Source: Nicotiana tabacum | Lineage: Eukaryota > Streptophyta > Magnoliopsida > Solanales > Solanaceae | Assembly (NCBI RefSeq): GCF_000715075.1 | Contig: NC_134087.1 | Coordinates: forward strand, 192,913,276 to 192,977,275 | Length of the DNA stretch: 64,000 nt | Direction of reading: 5' to 3' | Shown: positions 12,812 to 23,559 of the stretch, piece by piece | Layout of the letters: each line of letters begins with the position of its first letter | Numbering within the stretch: position 1 is the first letter of the stretch | Program-made: the position numbers and the translations under genes | The notes under the pieces: generated by a model | Seen by the model: the letters and a program-made list of their open reading frames with translations, nothing else | Told to the model about the DNA's origin: nothing | Database searches by the model: none

Positions 12812-13570
12812 TTAGAACCCAGAACTTTCGGTTCAGGGTTCAAGAATTCGAGCTTGTTAATGCAATTTTTATTTGGCTTTTTTGTTGATATTACTGTATT
12901 TTGTGTACTTAATGTGCTAATTATCATTTACCGCTTTAATATTACTTGAACTGTATTTAACTGTCTTCTCACGCACCCCCTCTGAGTCTTCTTGAAATTA
13001 AAAATTGGGCATTTGCTTGACATAACCCGCTTTCTTTGAGATAGTCGAGATGCTTGCCACCCGGTGAAGGATTTTTAGTCACACATGTTTTAGGCAGGGA
13101 GCACTACCAGTTAAGCCGGAAAGCAATGCTACCGGTACGATGACCCTCCTCGACTCGAGTTGTCCGCTCAAGTAAGTCAGTTTAGATACCTTCTCCACCA
13201 GGATTTAAACCTAGAAGAACAAACCTCATGTCGGATATCCCTAGTAGGTTCGCTTTATGTGCATCCCGTGCATTTGACTTAGCATAACTCGGCATAGGGG
13301 TCGGGTCCGTATAAGATAGGTATCTTCTTTGAGACCATCCTGATGCATCTTACGTGCTACTTGCGCATCTGTTTGTTTCGGCTTGCATGTTGACCGGCTT
13401 CTAGAATAGGTAAAGAAAATAAAAAAAAATCAAGAAGAAAAAAAATGAGAGGTAGGTATTTAGAAAGTTCTAAAACTCTGCCGAAATTCTAAAAACAAAA
13501 AAAAAAAGTCATTTCAAAATGAGCCAAAATTTTCAAGTGCCATGTTTCCCTTGTTCCGTCAAAACTGACC

Positions 13571-13636
13571 GAACTACGCGGGTCTGATTCTCACCGGATG
13601 TGAGTTACGTAGGCAAACCTCATCGATTCCGACCCC
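13571..13636 (+). repeat. Putative structured RNA motif, copy 1
   Basis: GAACTACG is followed by CTGATTC, an inner hairpin CTCAC-cggat-GTGAG and then TTACGTAGGCA. The outer bases CTACG and CGTAG are complementary and enclose the hairpin. Three further copies are in the same element. Structure is inferred by eye. Confidence 0.55.
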
Positions 13637-14310
13637 AATTTTCAAAAATCCAAAAAATATTTTTCTTTAGTTCCTTCTTTAGATGGCTTTCCTTAGAAAA
13701 TTCAAAAAAAAAAAAGGGTTTTTGTTAAACTCAAAAAAAAAGTAGTTTCCTTCTTTTTGAAGTCTTTCATATGGAAAATGAAATAAAAATCAAAATTAAT
13801 AAAAATCAAAATCCAAAATATGGTTTTCCTTTATTTTGAAGTATTTTTCTCAAAAGTTCAATAAACAAATGAATTAAAAAAAATTCTTTTCCTTGTTTAA
13901 AAGTCTCTCTTTCAAACAAAAATTGAAAAATTGAAGTCCAAAAATATTTTCCCTTTTCTTTAGAAGTATTTTTGTAAATAAATTTAAAAAAAAAACTCAG
14001 GAATCCAAAACATTTTCTTAAAAGTCTCTCTTTCGAAAATTAAGAGGCAACATCCAAAATCCAAAAAATATTTTCTTTCTTCAATAGAAAAAGAGAAAAC
14101 AAATGAAAATCCAAACAAAAAATATATTTTCCTTTACTTTTGAAATTCCCAAAGTTCCAATCAAAAGAAAGGGAATTTTTAGAAGTCTTTCTTTCAAACA
14201 ATAAAAGAAATCAAAATCAAAATCGAAAAAAAAATATTTTCTTTCTTCTTTTAAAGCTTTTCTTTCAAAAATTTCAAAAAAAAGTTAGTTTATCTATTCT
14301 CGATCTTCCC

Positions 14311-14376
14311 GAACTACGTCAGATCTGATTCATGTTCCCACATGATACGTAGGCAACCCACATCAGGTTCGATCAA
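14311..14376 (+). repeat. Putative structured RNA motif, copy 2
   Basis: The frame is the same as copy 1 (GAACTACG, CTGATTC, ATACGTAGGCA). The inner stem is CATGT-tccc-ACATG, which differs from copy 1 on both sides yet remains complementary. It ends with GGTTCGATC, like the T-arm of a tRNA. It sits just upstream of gag. Confidence 0.55.
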
Positions 14377-14587
14377 CCAAAAAAAGGTGAAAAATGAAAA
14401 AATGATGATAATAATGAGGAATGACTTAGTCCATTCTAACGCGTCTTTTGTTCTGAATTGTGAAGTTTGAGGTGGCTGGTTTGTGGTAAGCGGACAGCAC
14501 AAGATCCAAAGAAAAATGATAATTGACATCGAAGTTGTTACAAGTGCTCAAGAGACTCAGGGTCAGAGGGTTCGACAATAGTCTACT

Positions 14588-15475
14588 GTGTTTGAGGAAA
14601 ATAGAATACTGAAACAGCAAATGACCAAAATATGTCAAGCATGGGCCAATGGCCAAGGACAGCCTTGTCATGAGTCACAATTTGCTACCCAGCAAGAGCA
14701 GTACCACTCTACTGAGTACCACTCGTACTTGTTTGATCTTCCTGAAAACATTGAGAAGTTTGCCCGAAAGATGGCACAGGAAGAGATGACCCAAAGAGTG
14801 AAAAGCTTAGAACAACGGTTGAAAAACATGCAAGGGTTGGCAGGCCAAAAGAGTATTTCCTTCAAGGATCTATGTATGTTCCCCAATGTCCACTTGCCGC
14901 CTGGTTTCAAGACTCCCAAATTCGAAAAGTATGATGGACATGGAGACCCCATAGCCCACCTGAAAAGGTATTACAATCAACTAAGAGGTTCGGGAAGAAA
15001 TGAAGAATTGCTAATAGCTTATTTTGAGGAAAGCCTTACGGGAGTAGCATCCGAATGGTTTATGGATCAAGACACATCTCGCTGGTATGTCAGGGAGGAC
15101 ATGGCACAAGCCTTCGTCAAACAGTTCCAATACAACACTGACATCGCACTAGACCGCAATTCCCTTTCAAACCTGAAGAAGAAACCAACTGAACGTTTCA
15201 GGGAATATGCCATTAAATGGAGAGAGCAAGCAGCTAGAGTTAATCCACCCATGGATGACCACGAGCTAATCACAGTCTTTCTTCAGGCTCAAGAGCCAGA
15301 TTATTTTCAAAACATGATGTCTGCAGTAGGTAAATCTTTCTCGGAAGCAATCAAAATGGGGAAAATGGTTGAGAATGGTCTTAAGACAGATAGAATTATA
15401 AGTCAAGCGGCTCTTAAAGCCTCAACTCAGGATGTCCAAATTGAATCTGGTGACACGAATGAGATGGATGAATAA
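14588..15475 (+). CDS. Gag polyprotein of Tat-type element, main block
   Basis: This open frame of 295 residues encodes the capsid-forming structural protein of an LTR retrotransposon. An N-terminal coiled coil is around residues 1-80. The conserved retrotransposon gag domain covers about 95-245 and includes the phrases LPPGFKTPKFEKYDGHGDP, the segment SLTGVASEWF and the arginine/glutamate-rich EREYAIKWREQAARV-like helix (here FREYAIKWREQAARV), all typical of Tat/Ogre gag. The frame is also open upstream of the first methionine (a stop near 14580 precedes it), so the true start may have been further 5'. It ends at a stop at 15475, beyond which gag continues in other frames (15476-16140). Confidence 0.85.
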   Translation: MFEENRILKQQMTKICQAWANGQGQPCHESQFATQQEQYHSTEYHSYLFDLPENIEKFARKMAQEEMTQRVKSLEQRLKNMQGLAGQKSISFKDLCMFPNVHLPPGFKTPKFEKYDGHGDPIAHLKRYYNQLRGSGRNEELLIAYFEESLTGVASEWFMDQDTSRWYVREDMAQAFVKQFQYNTDIALDRNSLSNLKKKPTERFREYAIKWREQAARVNPPMDDHELITVFLQAQEPDYFQNMMSAVGKSFSEAIKMGKMVENGLKTDRIISQAALKASTQDVQIESGDTNEMDE

Positions 15476-16140
15476 ATCATGATGACATTAGGGTCGAGAA
15501 GAGGTCCTAGGAGAACGTCTCGAAGGTATGGCCAGCATTGTCTGTTTTTCGATAACTCCCCTGAGCATTACTATTCACCTCAGAACCCACAATACTCTGT
15601 TGCTCCACCTCAGTATGTTGCCCAACCACCAAAACACCCTAGAAGGCGAGCCCGAACACCGCAAAATTTCCATCGGCCTCCACAAAATTTTCAGGTGCCC
15701 TATAACCCACATCCAAGCCAGAGGTATAAAGGGGAACAAAGGTTGAAAGATAACTTTACACCAATAGGAGAGTCCTATGCAAGCTTATTTGAGAAGTTAA
15801 TCATGACATGATTGCACTCATTCCTCCAAATTATGTGGACCCACGTGCAAGAAGCTTTGACCCATCTAAAAGGTGTGAATACCATTCCAATGCCCAGGGG
15901 CACAACGTTGAAAGCTGTCGGGATTTGAAAAGAGAAATAGAAAGGATGATCTAGGAAAAACTAATTGTGATCCAAGATAGTGATGCCCAAAATATCACGC
16001 AAAATCCTTTACTTTCACATGATGATGCACACTTTGTGGGGATGATGTGTGGTGACATGGAGTATGAAGATCCCCTCGGGAGCTTGCCGACTGAAATTGG
16101 AGAAGGCCATGGTGATTCTGATGAGCAAATTTGTGGCTAA
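15476..16140 (+). pseudogene. Gag C-terminal region with frameshifts
   Basis: A proline/tyrosine-rich linker (15479-15811) leads, after a frameshift near 15800, into the phrase CEYHSNAQGHNVESCRDLKR. This is the zinc-knuckle-like C-H-C segment of Tat gag. It then reads through one stop near 15955 to a terminal stop at 16138-16140. In working relatives this region would be fused to the main gag block. No protease follows. Confidence 0.7.
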
Positions 16141-18480
16141 ATGTCAAGTTTAACAATTGAAAAGTCATTCTTTTCTTACTATGAAGGAATCTTGGTAGCT
16201 TGATTTGATATTTTTTCTATTATCTGGGTTATTTCAGGGTTGTAACCCAAACTTTATTCGTTTTATTGAGTCAAACCCTTCTATCCCTCCATTCTATCTA
16301 TGTGAGTTTTGTCTGTCTGTTCTGTTGCTATTTTCATTATCTGGGTTATTTTAGGGTTGTAACTCGGATTTTAGGTTGTTTGTCTTGTTGTCTAATCCTT
16401 TTATCTTATACTCAATAAAATACAGTTTGTCCTTTTGTGTTATTCCGTTCTTAGTTCTTTTCTCGCTAGTTCTAATGACATGGCATGCATGCGGAAATTT
16501 TGGCCAGATCTTAGAAACTGATTTAATCTGGAATTGGATAGCTGGAAAAAAATACTTTTGAGGATGAATAAAGAGTTGAAATACTTTGGAATTAAGGTCG
16601 AGTAAAATTCACCTTCAAATCATTGTGAAAATCGGGCTTGAAGATGTTTAACCAATTGAAGTTTATTGGAAAGTTTGACACTAAAGGATGGAAAGTGTCG
16701 TGTAACTACGAAACACCAAGAAGACAGACATGTCCATCAATGATGTGATCGCGACAGGATACTATAATTGGCGTTCTCGAAGCTGAGAGGCCCTTTTTCT
16801 GCTACCCAAAACACTTTATACCCGTTGTCACCCCTTTAAGCCTGTGTTATTTTCTTTGACCACCTTCTTTTGGAATCAAGTTTAGAGTCAAGAGTCAAAA
16901 AAAGGAAAAAAGGAAAAAGAAAAAGAAAAAAAAGTCCATGTCCCAAGAGTACAAACTGGGGCAACTTTTAGAAAGTTCTAAGTGAAAAAAAAAAAAGAAG
17001 AAGAAGAAGAATAAGAAAAGAATTGTCAAAGGTCCATGGCCTCAAAAAATAGAAGATGGGACAAATTGTTTTGAAAACAAAAGGAAAACAAAAAGAGAAA
17101 AACAAAAAAAAAAACCAAAAAAAGAAGATGAAAAATAAATATTAGTTAGGTCAGATGTTTGAACTATGTTCGACCTGAATCCTTAAAAAAGGATACGTCA
17201 GCCTCACGGTTCGGTCCAACCAAATAAGAATTCAAAGAAAAAGAAAATAAGAAAAATTCTAAATATCCCCAATAGCTGAAACTGGGTAGAGATTTTATTT
17301 CACTTTCGAAAGAGTCGATTCCGAGAGTTGTAAGTCTACAACCCCCTCATTTTGAGTCAATTTTGAGTCGCCATGCCGACCCTTCTTTCCAACACTATCC
17401 AAAAACCTTCCAAATAAAGACCTCCCGATGCACCTTCAAGAATGCCAAGAGAAGCATGCAATGAGCAACGGTTGTCACGCGACATAGAACATTGTCAACT
17501 TGCTCACACAAGAAAGCAAAAGAAAAAGAAAAAGAAAAAAAATGAGAGAGACTTACTAGTGAAAACCCTCACGGGCACTGTAAGGCGACAGTAAGTAGAG
17601 ATAAATAAATGAGAGACTTGTTGGTGAAAACCCCTCATGACACCACTAGTCGAACGTGAGTCTTGAAGCTGATGCAAAGGATTGGCACGAACAAGCCTCA
17701 CTTCAAAGGTCATAAGAATGGTAAAAGGAAAAATTGGATTAGTTTGATAGATCAGGCCGTTGAGTCCAAAATGCATGTCATGATCATTAACGCTAGTTAT
17801 TAAAAAAAAATCTTCCTTCCGTCCTTTCGACAGGGGCATTTCTTGTTAATATTGTTTCTTTGTGTTATTGTGTCCTTCACTCCGAGTCAGTCCTTGTCAA
17901 AACAAGCAAGAAAAGATTTCAAAATTTGCTACCAGCTTTTCAGTTGCACAAAGTAAATTTGGTCAGCGCACTCGGTTGTTACTGTCAACGTGCCTTGAGG
18001 ATTCAAGCAAAGGCTCCCCCAAAAGACTCTTGTCAACCTACTTAGCGCAAGCAAAGATAACTTGTGATTCTCTCTGACAGACAAATTGCTCAAAAAGCAG
18101 GAAGTCATTTAAGATATCAGAAAAGGTCACCTAAGCAAAGATCTCCAACTGGGATAAAACTGATTGAGCCACAACTACAAATGGTACTGGGTGTGAAACA
18201 ATAAGTGTTGATGCAGAGCAAGAGTCTCTTGAAACCAACTCAAGCTGATTGAGAAGAAGCTAAGCTGCCAAAGACGTCAAGGCCACGAACCGACCATCAC
18301 TTTTAAAATTGATAAAATTTTCTTTGTTTGAAACAGGAACAAAGTAGTGCAAGGAAAGTGGTTCAAAAAAAAAGAAAAAAAAAAGAAGAGAAAAGAAGAG
18401 CCGACAAAGGGAAGTTTCTCAAATCTTTGTCTTTATTTGTCTGCATGTGCATAAAATTTTGCCATTGCTTTTCACATTTT
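16141..18480 (+). other. Non-coding interior after gag
   Basis: No pol domain is recognisable on either strand. The content is A-rich purine tracts (16890-17140, 17515-17545, 18365-18405) and one copy of the structured motif (17161-17220). In an autonomous Tat element the 5-kb pol region would start here. Its absence looks like replacement or a large deletion rather than decay, because gag is still readable. Confidence 0.55.
17161..17220 (+). repeat. Putative structured RNA motif, copy 3
   Basis: It reads GAACTATG, CCTGAATC, inner stem CCTT-aaaa-AAGG, GATACGTCAGCC, then CGGTTCGGTCC. The inner stem keeps pairing with a third sequence. The outer stem is damaged here, since CTATG has no exact partner. 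Confidence 0.5.
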
Positions 18481-19172
18481 TCCTCCTAGGATAAAAGTCC
18501 TAGTCTGATGGATTTTTGTCCCAATAAAAATCTCAGTCTGATGAATCTTTCTCCTAAGATACCAAAAAAAAGACCTAGTCTGATGAACTTTCTCCTAGAA
18601 TCAAAATTTTAGTCTGATGAATCTTTCTCCTAAAATACCAAAAAAAGAGACCTAGTTTGATGAATTTTCTCCTAGGATCGAAATCTTAGACTGATGAATC
18701 CTTCTCCTAAGATAGAAAACCTAGTCTGATGAATTTTCTCCAAGGATCGATGTCTTAGTCTGATGAATCTTTCTCCTAAGATAGAAAACCTAGTCTGATG
18801 AATTTTCTCCTAGGATAGAAATCTTAGTCTAACGAATCGTTCTCCTAAGATAAAAAAAAAGGGACCTAGTCTGATGAATTTTCTCCTATGATCAAAATCT
18901 TAGTCTAATGAATTTTTCTCCTAAGCTAGAAGCCCTAGTCTGATGAACTTTATCCTATGATAGAAATCTTAGTCTGATGAACTTTTCTCCTAAGATAAGA
19001 AAACCTAGTTTGATGAATCTTTCTCCTATGATAGAAATCTTAGTCTGATGAATTTTTCTCCTAAGATAAGAAAACCTAGTTTGATGAATCTTTCTCCTAT
19101 GATCAAAATCTTAGTCGGATGAATCTTTCTCCTAAGATAATAAATTAGAAAACATAGTCTGATGATTTTTCT
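18481..19172 (+). repeat. Tandem array of about 19 alternating hairpin monomers
   Basis: Monomers of about 35 bp all contain a form of AGTCTGATGAAT. They alternate between a CCTAG type (CCTAG, loop TCTGATGAATTTTCTC, CTAGG) and a CTTAG type (CTTAG, loop TCTGATGAATCTTTCTC, CTAAG). I count 19 copies. Alternation is strict for the 5' arm from the third copy on. Several 3' arms have decayed, for example CCTATGA. Linkers are short A-rich runs. The array lies in the 3' part of the gag-only element. Confidence 0.85.
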
Positions 19173-20145
19173 CTTTAAAAAAAGCATTGGGGCAATTTGT
19201 TTAAAAGAATGATTTTCTCAAAAGAAAAAAAATGATGATGTTTTTCTGAAAAGAAAAAAGAAAGAAAATCCTTCTTAGTTCATTTTAGCATAGGTACACA
19301 AGTCAGTAGTCTCTTTTCCAACATAGGGCCTCCAATTCCTAGTTGATTTCATGTTAGATATAGGGTCTCCACTCCCTAATCTCTTTTTCCCAAAGATACA
19401 CAATCCTGACTTTAATTGCATTCAATAAAGAAGTAGTTTAGAATTTTGTTACAATAACTCACGAAATTTTCTTAGTGAAAACTGGGGCAGAAAAATTTCG
19501 TTCGTTTGCTTGTTTTGGTGTCTGAACAAGTTTTACCTCGAGGCACAATGTTCGAGATGACCAAAGAATGAGTCTCAATCTAGAATAAAGAAAAAAAAGA
19601 AGAAAAAGAAAAAGAAGTGAACTCAAAGTGCAGAAGCGGAGAAAAGATGTAGATTGCTCAAGACGTGATTGAAGTCACAAGCTTTGCATGTCCCGCCTTG
19701 ATCCAAGGAGTTGAAAAGGGAAAGAACCAGCACCTGCAGCTAACAAGCATCAAGATTCAGATCAGGGTCTGCATGAAGAACCAACCAAGACTCAAGATCA
19801 AGCTTCAGAAGACTCATAGAATGGAATCTTGTAACTCGTAGCTGATAGGCTTAGTTAGTCTTTTTCAGTTTTGATTTTGATATAACAACGGGACCGCGGA
19901 ACGGAACCTCGACGGCACCTCGCTCGGCTCTCAACCTCGGTACTCCATCACCTCATTCACTTCTGAACTACACGTGACCTGATTCCTTTATAGCCAAGGA
20001 TATGTAGGCAGCTCAGATACCAGGGCTCGGTCACATTCTCCTTTCTTTTAGATTTTGGCTTCTCTAAATAAGGGTCGGGTCAAAAAACCTATCTAGTCAT
20101 TCTTTGTCTGAAAACTCTTCGTGTTTCCAGTCAAAGAGGGGCAAC
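19173..20145 (+). other. 3' untranslated part of the gag-only element, ending in a polypurine tract
   Basis: There is no gene. It holds A-rich purine runs, the fourth structured motif (19965-20035) and the purine tract AAAGAGGGGCAAC at 20133-20145 that would prime plus-strand synthesis directly before the 3' LTR. Confidence 0.6.
19965..20035 (+). repeat. Putative structured RNA motif, copy 4
   Basis: It reads GAACTACA, GACCTGATTC, inner stem CCTT-tatagcc-AAGG, GATATGTAGGCA, then GGCTCGGTC. The outer stem is CTACA with TGTAG, whereas copies 1 and 2 have CTACG with CGTAG. Both sides have changed together, which supports base pairing. Confidence 0.55.
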
Positions 20146-22419
20146 TGTAGACATGTGATTTTTGACCCTCCCCAAGATTTTTCATATTTTAGCACATAAA
20201 TATTTAATTTAGGCCTAATTTTGGACCTAGCCCAAAATTCTCAAGCCCATAATTCCTAGCCTCATACCCCCTAACCTAATCTCTACCCCTATATAACAGT
20301 ATCTAATACCTAAAATAAAACTACACCTAAAAACCTTCAAATTCGCCGCTTGTCTTCAAAAATAAAGAGAAAAATACAAAGATGTCTTTAGACTCTAAGA
20401 CCTAGGAGGAGCCACAATTCACGACCCATCTGACTCCCATTTTTCTACCTCATTAAAGACGAAAATCAATAGCCATGAAAAAAGGAGGAATCAGCGCCGT
20501 AGACTCCAGAAAAATAAAAAAACAAACCCAGCAACCCCTCACCAGAAATACCAGAAAACCCGGCTAAAATAACTCAGCAACCGGCCATCAAAACACCCCC
20601 CGAGATGAGCCCAAAAACGAGCAAAACCTACTAAAAATCAGCTGCAAAACCAGCTCGCAAATAGCCCCAAACTTCAGCTGAAAATAGCCTCAGCGCAGCC
20701 AAATCCTCTATGAAAACCAGTCCGAAAATAGCTTCATCTCCTACTTAAAACACAACCATGAAAGCCGACACACGAGAAGCTCCGTCCACCATCATGGACG
20801 CCGCATAAAAGCTCCAAAATCAGTGGCAAAAATAGTTTCCTTTTGTGCACAAAATAGCAGCTCCAAAGTTGAGTCGTCGAGGTTGAGTTCGGGCTCTGTT
20901 CGTTGATTTTGTTCGAGGTTCTCGTTCAGCTGAAACTTTGTCGTGTAAAGCATCTTGAAAGGTCCATCTTTTGTTGCTCTGCAGTGCTTTTTTTAACGTT
21001 TATTGTGAAGGATTTGTTGATGATAAATGTGCTAAAATCTTCTCACTTCTCAGTTGTTAAGCTCTTTTCTTTGATACTTGAATTTCAAAACAGAAATAGT
21101 TTGTTTTCCATGTTAGCTTTTGGTTTTACATTGGTTTAATGTTCCATTTGCGTAGCCATGAAATTACTGAGATGATTTGGTCGATCAAAATTAAAAGAGA
21201 GCTTGGTGGGGTAAGGTGAAAAAGTAATGGATGTGGGTGCGTGTTGATTGATATTTAAGAGAACAAGAATGGTGAATTTTAAATAGAGTGGACCATACTC
21301 TTTTGAGAGAATCTGTTGGCTTTTGGTGAAATTAGAAAAAATAATTTTTGACTCCAGTAACTTTAGTTGGCTAAAGTTTTTTATGTGCTTCTAGGCATTA
21401 ATATAATAGTTATAAAAAACTAGTCCCTTTCGTTATTATTTGTAGCTCCTTAGTTAATTTCAAGTTTCCTATTTAATTACCGTCTCTTATGTTTAGTATG
21501 ATTTAATTTATGTAATAATAGTAGTAGTAAGTAATTTTGACGTGGTCAATTCATTTTAGTTGGTTATTAACAAGCTACTTAGTTGATTTCAATGCTATAA
21601 AATTTGGATTATTATATAATGATGGATAATAATTTTGACTTTAGAATGGTGTTACAATGTTAGGGACAGTTGGGGTAGTAAATTCATTGACCAATTGGGC
21701 CATTGGGGTAATTGTGATTAAATGGAATTAAGCCATGAAGTCCTGAACATAGTAACGAGAATTTGGAACTTGGATATTTATTGCACTCATTTAATGTTTT
21801 TATCACTTGATATACTCGTAGTTTGATTTAGGCTCGACTTAGACTAGTATTGCGATTATGTATACGTTCGCGTAACATAATTGCGAATTTAATTCTAAAA
21901 AGTAACTCGAGGGATGCGTTTGCGCAACTTCAACCAAACTTTCTTAATAAATAAACTAAGCATTAGTAATTGTGTACACGATCGCGTGACATGATTTTTG
22001 ACATGTTAAAAGAAAAGAGTATACGTACGTATAACTCAATTCTTTATTTACGAATAAATTAGGTGATTAAAAGCGGTAAAAGATAATTGCATATAGGTTT
22101 TAAAAATGAGTAGTTAAACAATTAAGCCAAATTTAAATTGCTAAGCGACCGTGCTAGAACCACGGAATCCGGGAATGCCTAACACCTTCTCTCGGGTTAA
22201 CAGAATTCCTTATCTAGAATTTCTGGTTCACAGACTCTTTAAAAAAATAAAATTTCCTCGATTTGGGATTTTAAAATAAATCGGTGACTTGGGACACCAA
22301 TTAAAATATTCCAAGTGGTGACTCTGAATTTGAAATAAATAATCTCATTTCGATTATGTCACTTTAATTGGGAAAACTCCCTTATATCCCTCACGGGTGT
22401 ATAAAAAGGAGGTGTGACA
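20146..22419 (+). repeat. 3' LTR of the gag-only Tat element
   Basis: A 2274-bp LTR begins TGTAGACATGTGATTTTTGA and ends GGAGGTGTGACA at 22419, followed by TGGAC. It aligns throughout with 10593-12789. It keeps an extra 77 bp around 21975-22055 that the 5' copy lacks. Confidence 0.85.
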
Positions 22420-23490
22420 TGGACAGCTAAAGTGATGTTGGTGGACATGATGGCACCAACATTTATCGGGTATCCAGCCATAATTGAAGCCACCAAGACT
22501 GCACGGGAAAGTGGGAGCATGTTTTCATGGGTCAATGTGGCCACATAAAAATGTTTTCCACCCTTTTACTTCAAAGTTTAGGGTGACTCGGACAATTGGA
22601 ACCCCTGTTGTGAGCCACGGGGGTTTGACCCTGGGATTTCTAAAATCTCTGCTAACCACGGACGAGCTGGATCACCCATAACTAGCTTTTCCAAGTATTT
22701 CATTGTTTCTACTTCTTCAAACCCCACATATTTGTTCAGTGCACAGGAGTCAAAGCAGATTTTCAGATTCCGCACTTTTGTCACCTTAGTTCCCTGTTTA
22801 ATCCTCAATAACTTTTCCGTAGAATTCCTTGACCAGGTACTCATTTTCATCTAGGATGCTTTTGGTGAACCATTTCCATCCTTTCCGCTCCTAGAATTGC
22901 CTAAGGACATTGGGGTTGTGCTTGTTAAAATCTTTCATCAAATATTATCGCTCAAGAGTGAGCGACCTTTGTGGCCACCATTTTCTAAACTTTGCAAAGG
23001 CATTGGCACTGACAAATTTGTCCTCCCATATCTCTGGACTCCTTGCTCTCTAAACCTCCCATTGCAGTATCGCCCCCACTACCATCATCTAGGACATTAT
23101 CATCATCGTCTAATTTATTGGAGCAGGTGAAGCATGTGAAGAAAAGGGCCCAGAATCTTAACTACCCTATTCCGAACCTTCAAACGAACTGGCAGTTGAA
23201 GAAGACTCATCTACCAAATAAAATCTTCCCGGGAGTTATTGTGATTAGGCTTCCAGTTGTGCTTGCACGGAGTTACCCTTAGAAGCCTCCCCAGATGGGA
23301 CATACTCACTGGTTTCATAGGGTTCAGTAACTCTACTTGTGGTTGGTTTCTTGCTTATGACTCTTTAAATTGCTAGAGGTAGGTTGTTTTTACCTCGACC
23401 ACGTGAGGGTTCTGCCCTCCCTTTTGATGTATCTCCTTTGCTACGTGATCGAACCACTGTCTTCAACACATAAGTAATAGACATCAATTA
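22420..23490 (-). pseudogene. Athila envelope-like second ORF, 5' half
   Basis: On the minus strand the best conserved stretch is at 22850-22578. It has the phrases LLRIKQGTKVTKVRNLKICF and NKYVGFEEVETMKYLEKL, a signature of the Solanaceae Athila second ORF. After a frameshift it continues to ENMLPLSRAVLVASIMAGYP and TNITLAVH, where the gag-only element interrupts it at 22419. Upstream (23490-22860) only scattered phrases survive among stops. The matching 3' half is at 10592-9638. Confidence 0.7.
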
Positions 23491-23559
23491 GAATTGAAGC
23501 TCATAATGTATACAGAATCATTGTTAAAAGTTGCAGGAAAATAGTCTCAAAAGGTCAAT

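Larger units (their letters stand above)
12812..14587 (+). other. Long 5' leader of the gag-only element, with A-rich repeats
   Basis: There is no protein gene. From about 13400 to 14290 the sequence consists of degenerate repeats of an A-rich phrase (AAAATCCAAAAAATATTTTC) alternating with a T-rich phrase (GAAGTCTTTCTTTC), period roughly 70-110 bp. Two copies of a structured motif (13571-13636, 14311-14376) lie at the beginning and end of that block. Long untranslated leaders are usual in Tat/Ogre elements. Confidence 0.6.
10593..22419 (+). mobile_element. Gag-only Tat-type LTR retrotransposon (TR-GAG-like)
   Basis: A plus-strand element of 11.8 kb has two LTRs (10593-12789 and 20146-22419). 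It has a primer-binding site after the first LTR, a purine tract AAAGAGGGGCAAC before the second, and one coding region, gag. The flanking duplications are TGAAC (10588-10592) and TGGAC (22420-22424), one mismatch. Between the end of gag (16140) and the 3' LTR no protease, reverse transcriptase, RNase H or integrase signature is visible in any frame. Elements with only a gag gene have been described as TR-GAGs and are assumed to borrow enzymes from autonomous relatives. It interrupts the envelope-like ORF of the Athila element, so it is younger. Confidence 0.8.

Noticed and set aside
18481..19172. CRISPR-like array
   Set aside because: Repeats are contiguous and divergent with no unique spacers, and this is plant nuclear DNA. 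It is a tandem repeat in a retrotransposon.
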